DNA of 60,628 nt, from assembly GCF_000964085.1 (NCBI RefSeq), contig NZ_JZRB01000017.1, forward strand, positions 1-60,628, in the 5' to 3' direction. The stretch is from Luteibacter yeojuensis (GTDB lineage Bacteria; Pseudomonadota; Gammaproteobacteria; Xanthomonadales; Rhodanobacteraceae). Below, in pieces: positions 12,480 to 19,862 of the stretch. Numbering within the stretch: position 1 is the stretch's first letter; each line of letters opens with the position of its first letter. The notes below the pieces were generated by a model. It worked only from the letters and a program-made list of their open reading frames with translations. It had not been told where the DNA came from and did no database searches. Made by a program: the position numbers and the translations under genes.

Positions 12480-14408
12480 ATGCAACTTTCCTCCCCGGCG
12501 CTGCGCCAGCGCTTCCGGCCCCTGGCCTGGTACGGCGTCCTGTTCCTGGCCGTGGCCTTCCTGGTCCGCGCCATCCTTTACGTAAAAACCGGCAAGGATG
12601 CGCCGCATGGCGTGGGCGACCTGCTCTATGTCTTCGGCGTGGGCCTGGGCTACGACCTGGTCACGTTCATCTACATGGGCTGGCCCATGCTGCTGGTGCT
12701 GTGGCTGCTGCCGCGCCGCGCCGCCATGTCGACCTGGGGCCGGCGCATCTTCCTCGGCTTCGCCTGGGTGCTGGCGTTCGCCACGCTGTTCGTCGGCGTG
12801 GCCGAGCTGGTGTTCTGGGGCGAGTTCAGCGCCCGCTTCAACTTCATTGCCGTGGATTACCTCGTCTATACCCACGAGGTGGTGGGCAACATCCGCGAGT
12901 CGTACCCCATCGGCACCTGGATCGCGATGATCGCGCTGCTGGCCGTGGGCATCACCTGGCTGTCGCGCCGCAAGCTGGCGCTGCGCGACGACGGCTCGCG
13001 CTTCGGCGGCCGCTCGCTGGTGGTGCTGGGCTGGCTGGTCGCCACCGTGGCCGTCAGCTTCGTGGTCGATGCCTCGATGAAGGATGGCCAGCGCAACCAG
13101 TACCTCAACGAGCTGGCGGGCGATGGCACCTACCAGTTCTTCGCCGCGTTCCGCGACAACGAGCTCGACTACGCCAAGTACTACCCCGCGCTGCCCAGGG
13201 ACGAGGCCTTCGGCGAACTGCGCACGCTGCTGAAGACCCCCGATTCGACGTTCACCGGCAACGACCCGCTGGACATCACCCGCCGCATCGAAAACACCGG
13301 GCCGGAAAAGAAGCTCAACGTGGTGCTCATCAGCGTGGAAAGCCTCTCGGGTGACTACGTCGAGGGCCTGTCGGTGAGCAAGCACAAGCACCTCATGCCC
13401 AACCTCGACGCGTTGGCGTCGAAGAGCCTGTTCTTCACCGAGCTGTACGCCAATGGCACGCGCACGGTGCGCGGCCTCGAGGCGCTGGCGCTGTCGGTGC
13501 CCCCGACGCCCGGCGAGTCGATCGTGAAGCGGCCGAACAACGAGGGCCTGTGGTCGCTGGCCGACGTGTTCAATGCGAAGGGCTACAAATCGGAGTTCGT
13601 GTACGGTGGCTATGGCTACTTCGACAACATGAACCACTTCTTCGCGAGCAACGGCTACGAGGCGGTCGACCGCAACGTCATCGACGCGAAGGACATCCAC
13701 GCCGAGAACGTGTGGGGCGTGGCCGACGAGGACCTGTACACGCTGGTGATGAAGCGCATGGACGACGCGTACGCCAAGGGCAAGCCGTACTTCGGCCATG
13801 TCATGACGACCTCGAACCACCGCCCGTTCACCTTCCCGGCCGGGCGCGTGCCGCTGCCGCAGGGCTCGCGCCGCGCGGCCGTGCAGTACACCGACTGGGC
13901 CATCGCCGATTTCCTCAAGCGTGCCTCGACCAAGCCGTGGTTCGACGACACCGTTTTCATCATCACGGCCGACCACTGCGCCACCAGCGCGGGCAAGACC
14001 AGCCTGCCGGTCGATCGCTACCACATCCCGCTGTACATCTATTCGCCCAAGCACGTGGCGCCGGGCCGCATCGATCGGCTCATGAGCCAGATCGACATCC
14101 CACCGACCCTGCTGGGCATGCTCAACTTCAGCTACACCTCGCGCTTCTACGGCTACGACCTGTTCAAGCTCGAGCCCGGCCGCGAGCGCGCGTTCATCAG
14201 CACCTACCAGGAGCTGGGCTACCTGCACGGCGGCATGCTCGCGTCGCTGGTGCCGCGCCAGCCGGTGAAGGAAATGGTGCCCGAGGAAGTCTCCGGCGAC
14301 GCGACGCCGGTGGCGAAGTACGACGACAAAAACGCGAAGGACGCGGTCACGTACTACCAGACCGCCGCGTACCTGTTCACCAACGGCCTGATGAAACGTA
14401 AACCCTGA
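12480..14408 (+). CDS. LTA-synthase-like membrane sulfatase/phosphotransferase
   Basis: 642 residues. Five hydrophobic segments in the first 200 residues anchor an extracytoplasmic sulfatase-fold domain. Expected metal and nucleophile positions are present: Glu287 in LISVESLSG, the GTRTVRG threonine motif at 326-332, SNHRPF (His447) and TADHC (Asp498, His499). The architecture is that of LtaS/OpgB-type enzymes, which move phosphoglycerol from phosphatidylglycerol onto a glycan. In Gram-negative bacteria the usual acceptor is a periplasmic glucan, but the real acceptor here is unknown. It is divergent from mprF, which also consumes phosphatidylglycerol. GAGG lies seven bases before the start. 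Confidence 0.88.
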   Translation: MQLSSPALRQRFRPLAWYGVLFLAVAFLVRAILYVKTGKDAPHGVGDLLYVFGVGLGYDLVTFIYMGWPMLLVLWLLPRRAAMSTWGRRIFLGFAWVLAFATLFVGVAELVFWGEFSARFNFIAVDYLVYTHEVVGNIRESYPIGTWIAMIALLAVGITWLSRRKLALRDDGSRFGGRSLVVLGWLVATVAVSFVVDASMKDGQRNQYLNELAGDGTYQFFAAFRDNELDYAKYYPALPRDEAFGELRTLLKTPDSTFTGNDPLDITRRIENTGPEKKLNVVLISVESLSGDYVEGLSVSKHKHLMPNLDALASKSLFFTELYANGTRTVRGLEALALSVPPTPGESIVKRPNNEGLWSLADVFNAKGYKSEFVYGGYGYFDNMNHFFASNGYEAVDRNVIDAKDIHAENVWGVADEDLYTLVMKRMDDAYAKGKPYFGHVMTTSNHRPFTFPAGRVPLPQGSRRAAVQYTDWAIADFLKRASTKPWFDDTVFIITADHCATSAGKTSLPVDRYHIPLYIYSPKHVAPGRIDRLMSQIDIPPTLLGMLNFSYTSRFYGYDLFKLEPGRERAFISTYQELGYLHGGMLASLVPRQPVKEMVPEEVSGDATPVAKYDDKNAKDAVTYYQTAAYLFTNGLMKRKP

Positions 14409-14425
14409 TCCGGAGCCGGTAACCT

Positions 14426-14471
14426 TGTGGGAGCGCGCTTGCGCGCGATCGCGCGCAAGCGCGCTCCCACA
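14426..14471. repeat. REP family 1, complete palindrome
   Basis: Two 23 bp arms (14426-14448 and 14449-14471) are exact reverse complements with no spacer. Each arm starts TGTGGGAGCGCGC and contains its own GCGCGC-TT-GCGCGC hairpin. It lies between the convergent 3' ends of the sulfatase and pirin genes, a typical REP position. Confidence 0.9.
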
Positions 14472-14489
14472 GGTCAGCCGCAGGCTCCC

Positions 14490-15191
14490 TTACGCGGCCG
14501 TATCGACCAGCACCAGCTCGGCGTCTTCCGTCGCGGTGATGCGCAGCACGCGCTCCTCGCGGATGGCGGCGCCGTCGCCCTTCCCGAGCGCCTGGCCGTT
14601 GATCTCCACGGCGCCGGCAGCCGGCACCATGTAGGCGAAGCGGCCATCGCCCAGCGTGTACTCGGTGCTCTCGCCGGCCTTCAGGCTGGCGCCGAGCACG
14701 CGGGCATCGGTGCGGATGGGCAGGGCGTCCGTGTCGCTGTCGAAGCCGCTGGCCAGCGTCACGAAGTGGCCCGAGCGCTCGCCCTTGGGGAACGGGCGGG
14801 TGCCCCACGACGGTGCCGCGCGCTCGCCATCGGGGATGATCCAGATCTGGAAGATGCGGGTCGCGTCGGGCTCGGCGTTGTATTCGGCGTGGCGTATGCC
14901 GGTGCCTGCGCTCATCACCTGCACGTCGCCTGCCTCGGTACGGCCCTTGTTGCCCAGGCTGTCCTCGTGGGTGATGGCACCCTCGCGGACGTAGGTGATG
15001 ATCTCCATGTCCGAATGCGGGTGGGCCGGGAAGCCCGTGCCGGCGGCGATCGTGTCGTCGTTCCACACGCGCAGCGCGCCCCAGCCCATGCGCTTCGGGT
15101 CGTGGTACGAGGCGAAGGAAAAGTGGTGCTTCGCATCGAGCCAGCCGTGGTTGGCCCCGCCAAGGGTGTTGAAGCGGCGGATGTCGATCAT
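14490..15191 (-). CDS. Pirin family protein
   Basis: 233 residues, the usual YhhW/pirin length, from an ATG preceded by GGAGGAG. The bicupin fold has its metal ligands at the canonical numbers: His57 and His59 (FPAHPHSDME), His101 and Glu103 (GIRHAEYN). Bacterial pirins are iron-binding; some, such as YhhW, oxidise quercetin, while others act as regulators. The C-terminal cupin (GASLKAGESTEYTLGDGRF) lacks ligands as expected. It is a single gene converging on the sulfatase gene across a REP element. Substrate cannot be told. Confidence 0.92.
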   Translation of the reverse strand: MIDIRRFNTLGGANHGWLDAKHHFSFASYHDPKRMGWGALRVWNDDTIAAGTGFPAHPHSDMEIITYVREGAITHEDSLGNKGRTEAGDVQVMSAGTGIRHAEYNAEPDATRIFQIWIIPDGERAAPSWGTRPFPKGERSGHFVTLASGFDSDTDALPIRTDARVLGASLKAGESTEYTLGDGRFAYMVPAAGAVEINGQALGKGDGAAIREERVLRITATEDAELVLVDTAA

Positions 15192-15322
15192 GGGGTGCTC
15201 CTCCGGGGTTGCCGGGTGGGTTGAGTGGATGGCGCTATTTTCCGCCTCCAAACTGGCGCGTGGAGCATCAGTGGGCCGAACGGATTGTTTCCCGCAGCGA
15301 CCCAACGCGGCGTGGTGCCGCG

Positions 15323-15733
15323 CTAGGGTTCAACCTCGCGAACGACGCGCACGACGGGGCACCATGCGCTGCCATGCAGCTTCGCCCCTGCCAGCACCCG
15401 CTGGGCCTGGACACCGGGTGGCACTGTCGAGCAGCGGGCCACCAGCGCATCGGCGGGAAGGATGCCGTGGCGCTCGGTGTAGAACGGCCAGGCCAGGTTC
15501 CATCCCGCCGGGCGTTGCACGATGCGCCCCGTGAGGCGCACGGGGCGCCCGGCGCGCAGGGCGAGGGTAAACACGTCGGCGCGGGCCTGCTCGCTGATCC
15601 TGACCACGAACTCGGCCTCGCCAGGGCCGGCTTGGGCGGGGCGGACGGCAAAAAAGCGATCTGCCTGCACGCCAGGCGTGGCGGCGGCGGGTGTGGCAAG
15701 GGCCAGCATGGCGAGGATGACTAGCGATTTCAT
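15323..15733 (-). CDS. Secreted protein with a BP74-like domain
   Basis: 136 residues from an ATG with GGAGG upstream. A signal peptide (residues 1-19, [18 protein letters not shown]) precedes one compact domain. The order [26 protein letters not shown], a cysteine at 101, then a late [11 protein letters not shown] closely follows the pattern I know from the N-terminal domain of the Dictyostelium calmodulin-binding protein BP74 (GTIV-x-x-PA-x-YNP-x-WSF ... WCPW ... LV-x-EV). Cys101 and Cys125 could form a disulfide. Bacterial members have no established role. It is isolated between pirin and a divergent oxidoreductase. The family call rests on recall of the motif, not on a search. Confidence 0.6.
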   Translation of the reverse strand: MKSLVILAMLALATPAAATPGVQADRFFAVRPAQAGPGEAEFVVRISEQARADVFTLALRAGRPVRLTGRIVQRPAGWNLAWPFYTERHGILPADALVARCSTVPPGVQAQRVLAGAKLHGSAWCPVVRVVREVEP

Positions 15734-15907
15734 GGGCGCCTCCGTGCGCGTGGGGGGTGGGTGCCAGCAAAGCATGGGCACGGCAGGCTGTCATCGGCGC
15801 ATGGCCCAGGCTCGCTGTCGGCGTTCGCCTACACGGTTGCCTTTGGCCGAATGCCGCCCATATGGAAAGGATCGGCGCCGCACCGCGCCCCAAGGATTCC
15901 CCTGCCC

Positions 15908-16915
15908 ATGATCCCGTTCTCCGTCCTCGACCTGGCCCCGGTACCCCGCGGCAGCACGCCCGGCGATGCCTTGCGCCACTCCCGCGACCTCGCCATCCAC
16001 GCGGAAAGCCTCGGCTTCCACCGCTACTGGCTGGCCGAGCACCACAACATGACGGGTATCGCGAGCGCGGCCACGGCCGTGGTCATCGGGTATATCGCCG
16101 AGGCGACGAAGACGATCCGCGTGGGCTCGGGCGGCATCATGCTGCCGAACCACGCGCCGCTGGTGATCGCGGAGCAGTTTGGCACCCTGGCCTCGCTGTA
16201 CCCCGGCCGCATCGACCTCGGGCTGGGCCGCGCGCCGGGCACCGACTACGCCACGGCACGGGCCCTGCGCCGCTCGCTCGGCCCCAGCGACGACCGCTTC
16301 CCCGACGACGTGGTGGAGCTGCAGCAGTACCTCGGCCCGCTGTTGCCGGGCCAGACGGTGCGTGCCGTGCCCGGCATCGATACGAAGGTGCCCCTGTGGT
16401 TGCTGGGCTCGAGCCTGTTCAGTGCGCGCCTGGCCGCGGAGATGGGCCTGCCGTTCGCGTTCGCCTCGCACTTCGCGCCCGATCTGATGATGCAGGCACT
16501 CGAGGTGTACCGCGGCATGTTCCGTCCTTCCGATGTGCTGGCGAAGCCCTACGCCATGCTGGGCATCAACGTCGTCGCCGCCGACACCGACCAGGAGGCC
16601 CGCCGCCTGTTCACCTCGCAGCAGCAGGCGTTCTGGAACCTCCGCCGTGGCGCGCCGGGCCAGCTGCCGCCGCCGGTCAACAGCATGGAAGGCATCTGGA
16701 CGCCGATGGAGAAGGCGCAGGTGGACCACGCGCTGTCGAGCGCCGTGGTGGGTTCGCCCGACACCGTGCGCGACGGGCTCGCCGCGTTCATCGACCGCAC
16801 GCGCGCCGACGAGCTGATCATCACCGCGCAGGTGTTCGACCCCGCGGCCCGCAAGCACTCGTACACCCTCGTGGCCGAGCAACACGCGAAGCTCGCCACG
16901 GGCGCCGCCGCGTGA
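15908..16915 (+). CDS. LLM-class flavin-dependent oxidoreductase
   Basis: 335 residues from the ATG at 15908 (AAGGA nine bases upstream). It is a luciferase-like TIM barrel of the YhbW type: N-terminal [29 protein letters not shown] near residue 40, [15 protein letters not shown], and [14 protein letters not shown] near 105. These enzymes use reduced FMN and are often annotated as alkane or aldehyde monooxygenases, but substrates are rarely known. The stop shares four bases (GTGA) with the start of the PIN gene, so the two are co-translated. Confidence 0.9.
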   Translation: MIPFSVLDLAPVPRGSTPGDALRHSRDLAIHAESLGFHRYWLAEHHNMTGIASAATAVVIGYIAEATKTIRVGSGGIMLPNHAPLVIAEQFGTLASLYPGRIDLGLGRAPGTDYATARALRRSLGPSDDRFPDDVVELQQYLGPLLPGQTVRAVPGIDTKVPLWLLGSSLFSARLAAEMGLPFAFASHFAPDLMMQALEVYRGMFRPSDVLAKPYAMLGINVVAADTDQEARRLFTSQQQAFWNLRRGAPGQLPPPVNSMEGIWTPMEKAQVDHALSSAVVGSPDTVRDGLAAFIDRTRADELIITAQVFDPAARKHSYTLVAEQHAKLATGAAA

Positions 16916-17346
16916 CGTTGCGCGTGGTCCTGGACACCAACGTGTGCCTGGACGCGTTCGTCTTCGCCGACCCCCGTGCCGCCGCGCTGGTCGCGGCCAT
17001 CGAGGGTGGCGAAGTGGAGGCGGTGACGCGTGACGATTGCCGCGTGGAGTGGCTGGCGGTGCTCGATTACCCCGCGCTGAAACTCGACGACGCGCGCCGC
17101 GCCGACGCCGTGTCACGCTTCGACGCCCTCGTGCGCGTGCTGCCCGATGCGCCCTGCATGAAGGCTCCGCCGCGCTGCAAGGACCCCGACGACCAGAAGT
17201 TCCTCGAACTGGCCGCGTCCACCAGCGCATCGATCCTGTTCTCGCGCGACGCCGAGGTGCTGCGGCTGGCGCGCCGCACGAAGCGCGAAGGCCTCTTCGA
17301 CATCATGCGCCCGGAAGACTGGCCCGATTTCCGCGACGCCGATTGA
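16912..17346 (+). CDS. PIN-domain protein, putative toxin-type nuclease
   Basis: 144 residues from a GTG overlapping the upstream stop. It has the PIN pattern of acidic residues: Asp8 in [12 protein letters not shown], Glu in [23 protein letters not shown], and the late ILFSRD. It matches the group annotated as putative toxin-antitoxin toxin, PIN family. Members cut RNA using magnesium. No antitoxin-like small gene stands before it; its only partner is the LLM oxidoreductase. It may therefore be a solitary PIN nuclease rather than half of a toxin-antitoxin pair. Confidence 0.8.
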   Translation: MTLRVVLDTNVCLDAFVFADPRAAALVAAIEGGEVEAVTRDDCRVEWLAVLDYPALKLDDARRADAVSRFDALVRVLPDAPCMKAPPRCKDPDDQKFLELAASTSASILFSRDAEVLRLARRTKREGLFDIMRPEDWPDFRDAD

Positions 17347-17366
17347 CGGGTGCCTTACCTGACTAC

Positions 17367-17389
17367 TGTGGGAGCGCGCTTGCGCGCGA
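17367..17389 (+). repeat. REP family 1, solitary arm
   Basis: Exact 23 bp arm (TGTGGGAGCGCGC...GCGCGA) 20 bases after the PIN stop, running almost directly into the G-quadruplex repeat at 17394. No inverted partner is seen nearby. Confidence 0.8.
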
Positions 17390-17393
17390 AAGC

Positions 17394-17541
17394 GGGAGGT
17401 GGGCATCGGGAAGTGGGGGCGTGACCCGACGCCCGGTCGAGGGTGCCGGCGGCGCCACGCCGGCGCCACACCAGCGCAGACTCTCCACCAGCCTCACGCA
17501 CCCGCCGGCCCGACCACCCCCGCTTCCCACCTCCCACCCCC
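17394..17541. repeat. Inverted pair of G-quadruplex motifs (copy 2)
   Basis: Plus strand 17394-17419 reads GGG-AGGT-GGG-CATC-GGG-AAGT-GGGGG. The C-rich arm 17517-17541 gives GGGGG-T-GGG-AGGT-GGG-AAGC-GGGGG on the minus strand, almost the same order as copy 1 at 7195. The arms are 97 bases apart; the spacer holds a GCCGGCGGCGCCACGCCGGC hairpin. It lies between convergent genes (PIN and the DUF6348-like gene). Confidence 0.7.
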
Positions 17542-17594
17542 GCTCTTGTCGGAGGCGCGTGCACGCGAATGCCGGGGACCAAACGCCTGAGCCC

Positions 17595-18242
17595 TCAATC
17601 CACCGGCACGAGCGCGATGAAGTTGCGCAGGCTGTAGTAGCGCTCGTGCTGGGGCCATTCCACCGAGGCGATGGCCTTGTGGCCCGCGGCCCAGGGCTCG
17701 TTGTCGAGAAGCACCTCCACCTGGCTCTTGCCGTCGCCCGTGTTGCCGTAGAACACGCGGATCCAGTGGATATCCGCGGTGAGCGGCGCGGTGCTGATGG
17801 CGGCCTCGAGCGCCGACAGGCCGTCTTCGGGGATCTCCATGGGCGCATCGTCCTCGCCGCGCAGGGTGAAGTCGCCGATGTAGACGGCGAAGCGGTGCGC
17901 ACCGGCGGTGAGCTCGCGCACGGCGAGTTTCTTGCCGTTGACGACGTGCCAGCAGGCGGCCAGCACCACGTGGAAATCGTTGCGCGCGAAGCTGTCGAGC
18001 GCGTCGCGGCAGCCGGCCTTGCCGGCGCCGATGCCGCCGAAGCTCTCTTCGATGGTGCGTTCTTCGTCCAGCACGATATCGATGTCGAGGCGGCCCAGGC
18101 CGCCGTTGTTGCCTTCGTGCCAGATGCCGCGGATGGCCGGGAAATCATCGCCTTCGGTCAGCAGCCAGTCCTCGTCGGGTTCGAGGCCCACGCCGTGTTC
18201 GGCGAAGAGGTCCATCAGGGTGTTCTGGATAAGTCGGTCCAT
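17595..18242 (-). CDS. DUF6348-like protein
   Basis: 215 residues, acidic, without signal peptide or membrane segments, so cytoplasmic. The opening LMDLFAEHGVGLEPDEDWLLTEGDDFPAIRGIWHE, the FARNDFHVVLAACWHVVNG strand and the late HWIRVFYGNTGDGKSQVEVLLDNEPW resemble the DUF6348 family. No function is known for that family. The protein has no recognisable catalytic motif. The start lacks a good ribosome binding site. It lies 31 bases after the DUF72 gene on the same strand, so the two may be co-transcribed. Confidence 0.6.
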   Translation of the reverse strand: MDRLIQNTLMDLFAEHGVGLEPDEDWLLTEGDDFPAIRGIWHEGNNGGLGRLDIDIVLDEERTIEESFGGIGAGKAGCRDALDSFARNDFHVVLAACWHVVNGKKLAVRELTAGAHRFAVYIGDFTLRGEDDAPMEIPEDGLSALEAAISTAPLTADIHWIRVFYGNTGDGKSQVEVLLDNEPWAAGHKAIASVEWPQHERYYSLRNFIALVPVD

Positions 18243-18273
18243 GGGGGTTCCGCGTGTGGATCAGTGGGTCGGA

Positions 18274-19089
18274 TTATGCGGTGCCGGCGAGCTTGCCGAG
18301 CGCCATCGCGGCGGCAGGGTTGCGCTCTTTCGCCGCGGAGATGAAGAAAACGAAGACATCCCTCGGCTTGCCCGTGGCCTGCGGCTTGCCGACGTGGGGC
18401 AGGCCGGCGGGGTCGCCGCCCCCGGCCCAGGCGGCCGCCGTCGCCGCGATGTCGCCCAGGCCCTTCGCCGTGTAGCCGGTCTTACGGCTGGCCACGCTGC
18501 GCATCAGCCGCGCGTAGGCAAACGGGCCGGTGAGGTCGGCGAGGTTGGGGTGGTCGGGCGAGTCGGTATACACGGTGGCGACGCCGCGGGCGCGGGCCAG
18601 CTCAACCCAGCGCGGGTCGAGGAAGCTTTCATGGCGTACTTCCACCGCGTGGCGCAGCGCCACGCCGCCGACGGTTTCCGGCAACAGGTCGAGGAAGCCG
18701 GCGATGTCGTCGGGGTCGAACTTCCGCGTGGGCATGAACTGCCACAGCACGGGGCCCAGGCGGTCGCCAAGCGCCACCGCGCCTTCGAGGAAGCGCCCTA
18801 CCCGTTCGCCCGTGGATGCCAGCGCCTTCGTCTGCACGATGTGCCGGGGTGCCTTCACCGAGAACACGAAGCCATCCGGCACCGTCCCGGCCCACTGGCG
18901 GTAAACCTCGGGCGCGGGCGCGCGGTAATAGGTGCCATTGATCTCGATGGCGCTGACGTGGCGGCTGGCGTATTCGAGTTCGCGCTTCTGCGCGAGGCCC
19001 TCGGGGTAGAACACGCCGCGCCAGGGCGCGAAGGTCCACCCGCCCATGCCGGTGCGGATCGTGCCGGGTTTCGTGCGTTTCGTGGCCAT
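18274..19089 (-). CDS. DUF72 (YecE-like) protein
   Basis: 271 residues. It opens with the family signature TIRTGMGGWTFAPWRGVFYPEGL and continues with LEYASRHVSAIEINGTYYRAP, FSVKAPRHIVQTK, LGPVLWQFMPTRKFDPDDIAGFL and AVEVRHESFLDPRW, all typical of the TIM-barrel DUF72 family. The biochemical role of YecE-type proteins is not settled. It is divergent from the response regulator gene (65 bp gap) and probably leads a two-gene unit with the DUF6348-like gene. Confidence 0.9.
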   Translation of the reverse strand: MATKRTKPGTIRTGMGGWTFAPWRGVFYPEGLAQKRELEYASRHVSAIEINGTYYRAPAPEVYRQWAGTVPDGFVFSVKAPRHIVQTKALASTGERVGRFLEGAVALGDRLGPVLWQFMPTRKFDPDDIAGFLDLLPETVGGVALRHAVEVRHESFLDPRWVELARARGVATVYTDSPDHPNLADLTGPFAYARLMRSVASRKTGYTAKGLGDIAATAAAWAGGGDPAGLPHVGKPQATGKPRDVFVFFISAAKERNPAAAMALGKLAGTA

Positions 19090-19154
19090 TGGCTTCGCAT
19101 GCTCGCAAGGGTGGGGTGGAGGCGGTGTCGTCGCGATCGTCCATAATCCCCGCC

Positions 19155-19775
19155 ATGCCCACCATCCGCATCCTGACCGTCGACGACCACCCGCTGCTGC
19201 GCGAAGGCATCGCCGCCGTGCTCGAGGGCCAGCCCGGCCTAGAGCTGGTCGCCGAGGCCAGCACGGGCGAGGAAGCCGTCGAGCGCTATCGCGCGCTGCG
19301 CCCCGACCTCACGCTGATGGACCTGCAGATGCCCGGCATGGGCGGCATCGCCGCCATCGAGGCCATCCGCGCCGAGTTCCCCGATGCCCGCATCCTCGTG
19401 CTCACCACGTACCGCGGCGACGTGCAGGCCCTGCGGGCGTTCCGTGCCGGTGCCCAGGGCTACCTGCTGAAAAGCGAGCTGCGCAAGGACATGCTGGCCA
19501 CCATCACCCAGATCATGGCCGGCAAGCGCCGTATCCCCGACGAGATCGCCCACGAGATGGCGGGCCACGCCGACGACGACGAGCTGAGCCCGCGCGAAAT
19601 CCAGGTGCTCACCCGCGTGGCCACCGGCTCGGCCAACCGCGACGTCGCCAGCGCCCTGGGCATCGCCGAGGAGACGGTGAAGGCGCACATGAAAAGCATC
19701 CTGGCCAAGCTCCAGGCCAACGACCGCACCCACGCGGTGGCCATCGCCCTGCGCCGGGGCATCATCGAGCTCTAG
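19155..19775 (+). CDS. NarL/FixJ-family response regulator (orphan)
   Basis: 206 residues. The receiver domain has acidic pocket Asp10-Asp11, phospho-acceptor Asp56 (LTLMDLQMPG) and the conserved lysine in LLKSELRK near 105. A LuxR-type helix-turn-helix follows at about 142-190 (LSPREIQVLTRVATGSANRDVASALGIAEETVKAHM). It is a complete two-component output protein, but no histidine kinase gene is adjacent. Its kinase must be encoded elsewhere. A longer frame opens 66 bases upstream but the extension is not conserved sequence. The TonB receptor gene follows after 87 bases. Confidence 0.93.
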   Translation: MPTIRILTVDDHPLLREGIAAVLEGQPGLELVAEASTGEEAVERYRALRPDLTLMDLQMPGMGGIAAIEAIRAEFPDARILVLTTYRGDVQALRAFRAGAQGYLLKSELRKDMLATITQIMAGKRRIPDEIAHEMAGHADDDELSPREIQVLTRVATGSANRDVASALGIAEETVKAHMKSILAKLQANDRTHAVAIALRRGIIEL

Positions 19776-19805
19776 GCGGCTGTCATACGCCGTGCCGAAT
19801 TTGAT

Positions 19806-19830
19806 CTGATAATCGTTCGTATTACGATAT
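19806..19830. promoter_or_regulatory. Possible Fur box upstream of TonB receptor
   Basis: An AT-rich island in otherwise GC-rich DNA. The 19-mer starting at 19808 (GATAATCGTTCGTATTACG) matches the classic Fur consensus GATAATGATAATCATTATC at 11 of 19 positions by eye. It sits about 35-55 bases before the receptor start, where iron repression of transcription would be expected. Confidence 0.45.
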
Positions 19831-19862
19831 CGGGCTTTCGCACGATCCAAAGGCCGCAACAC

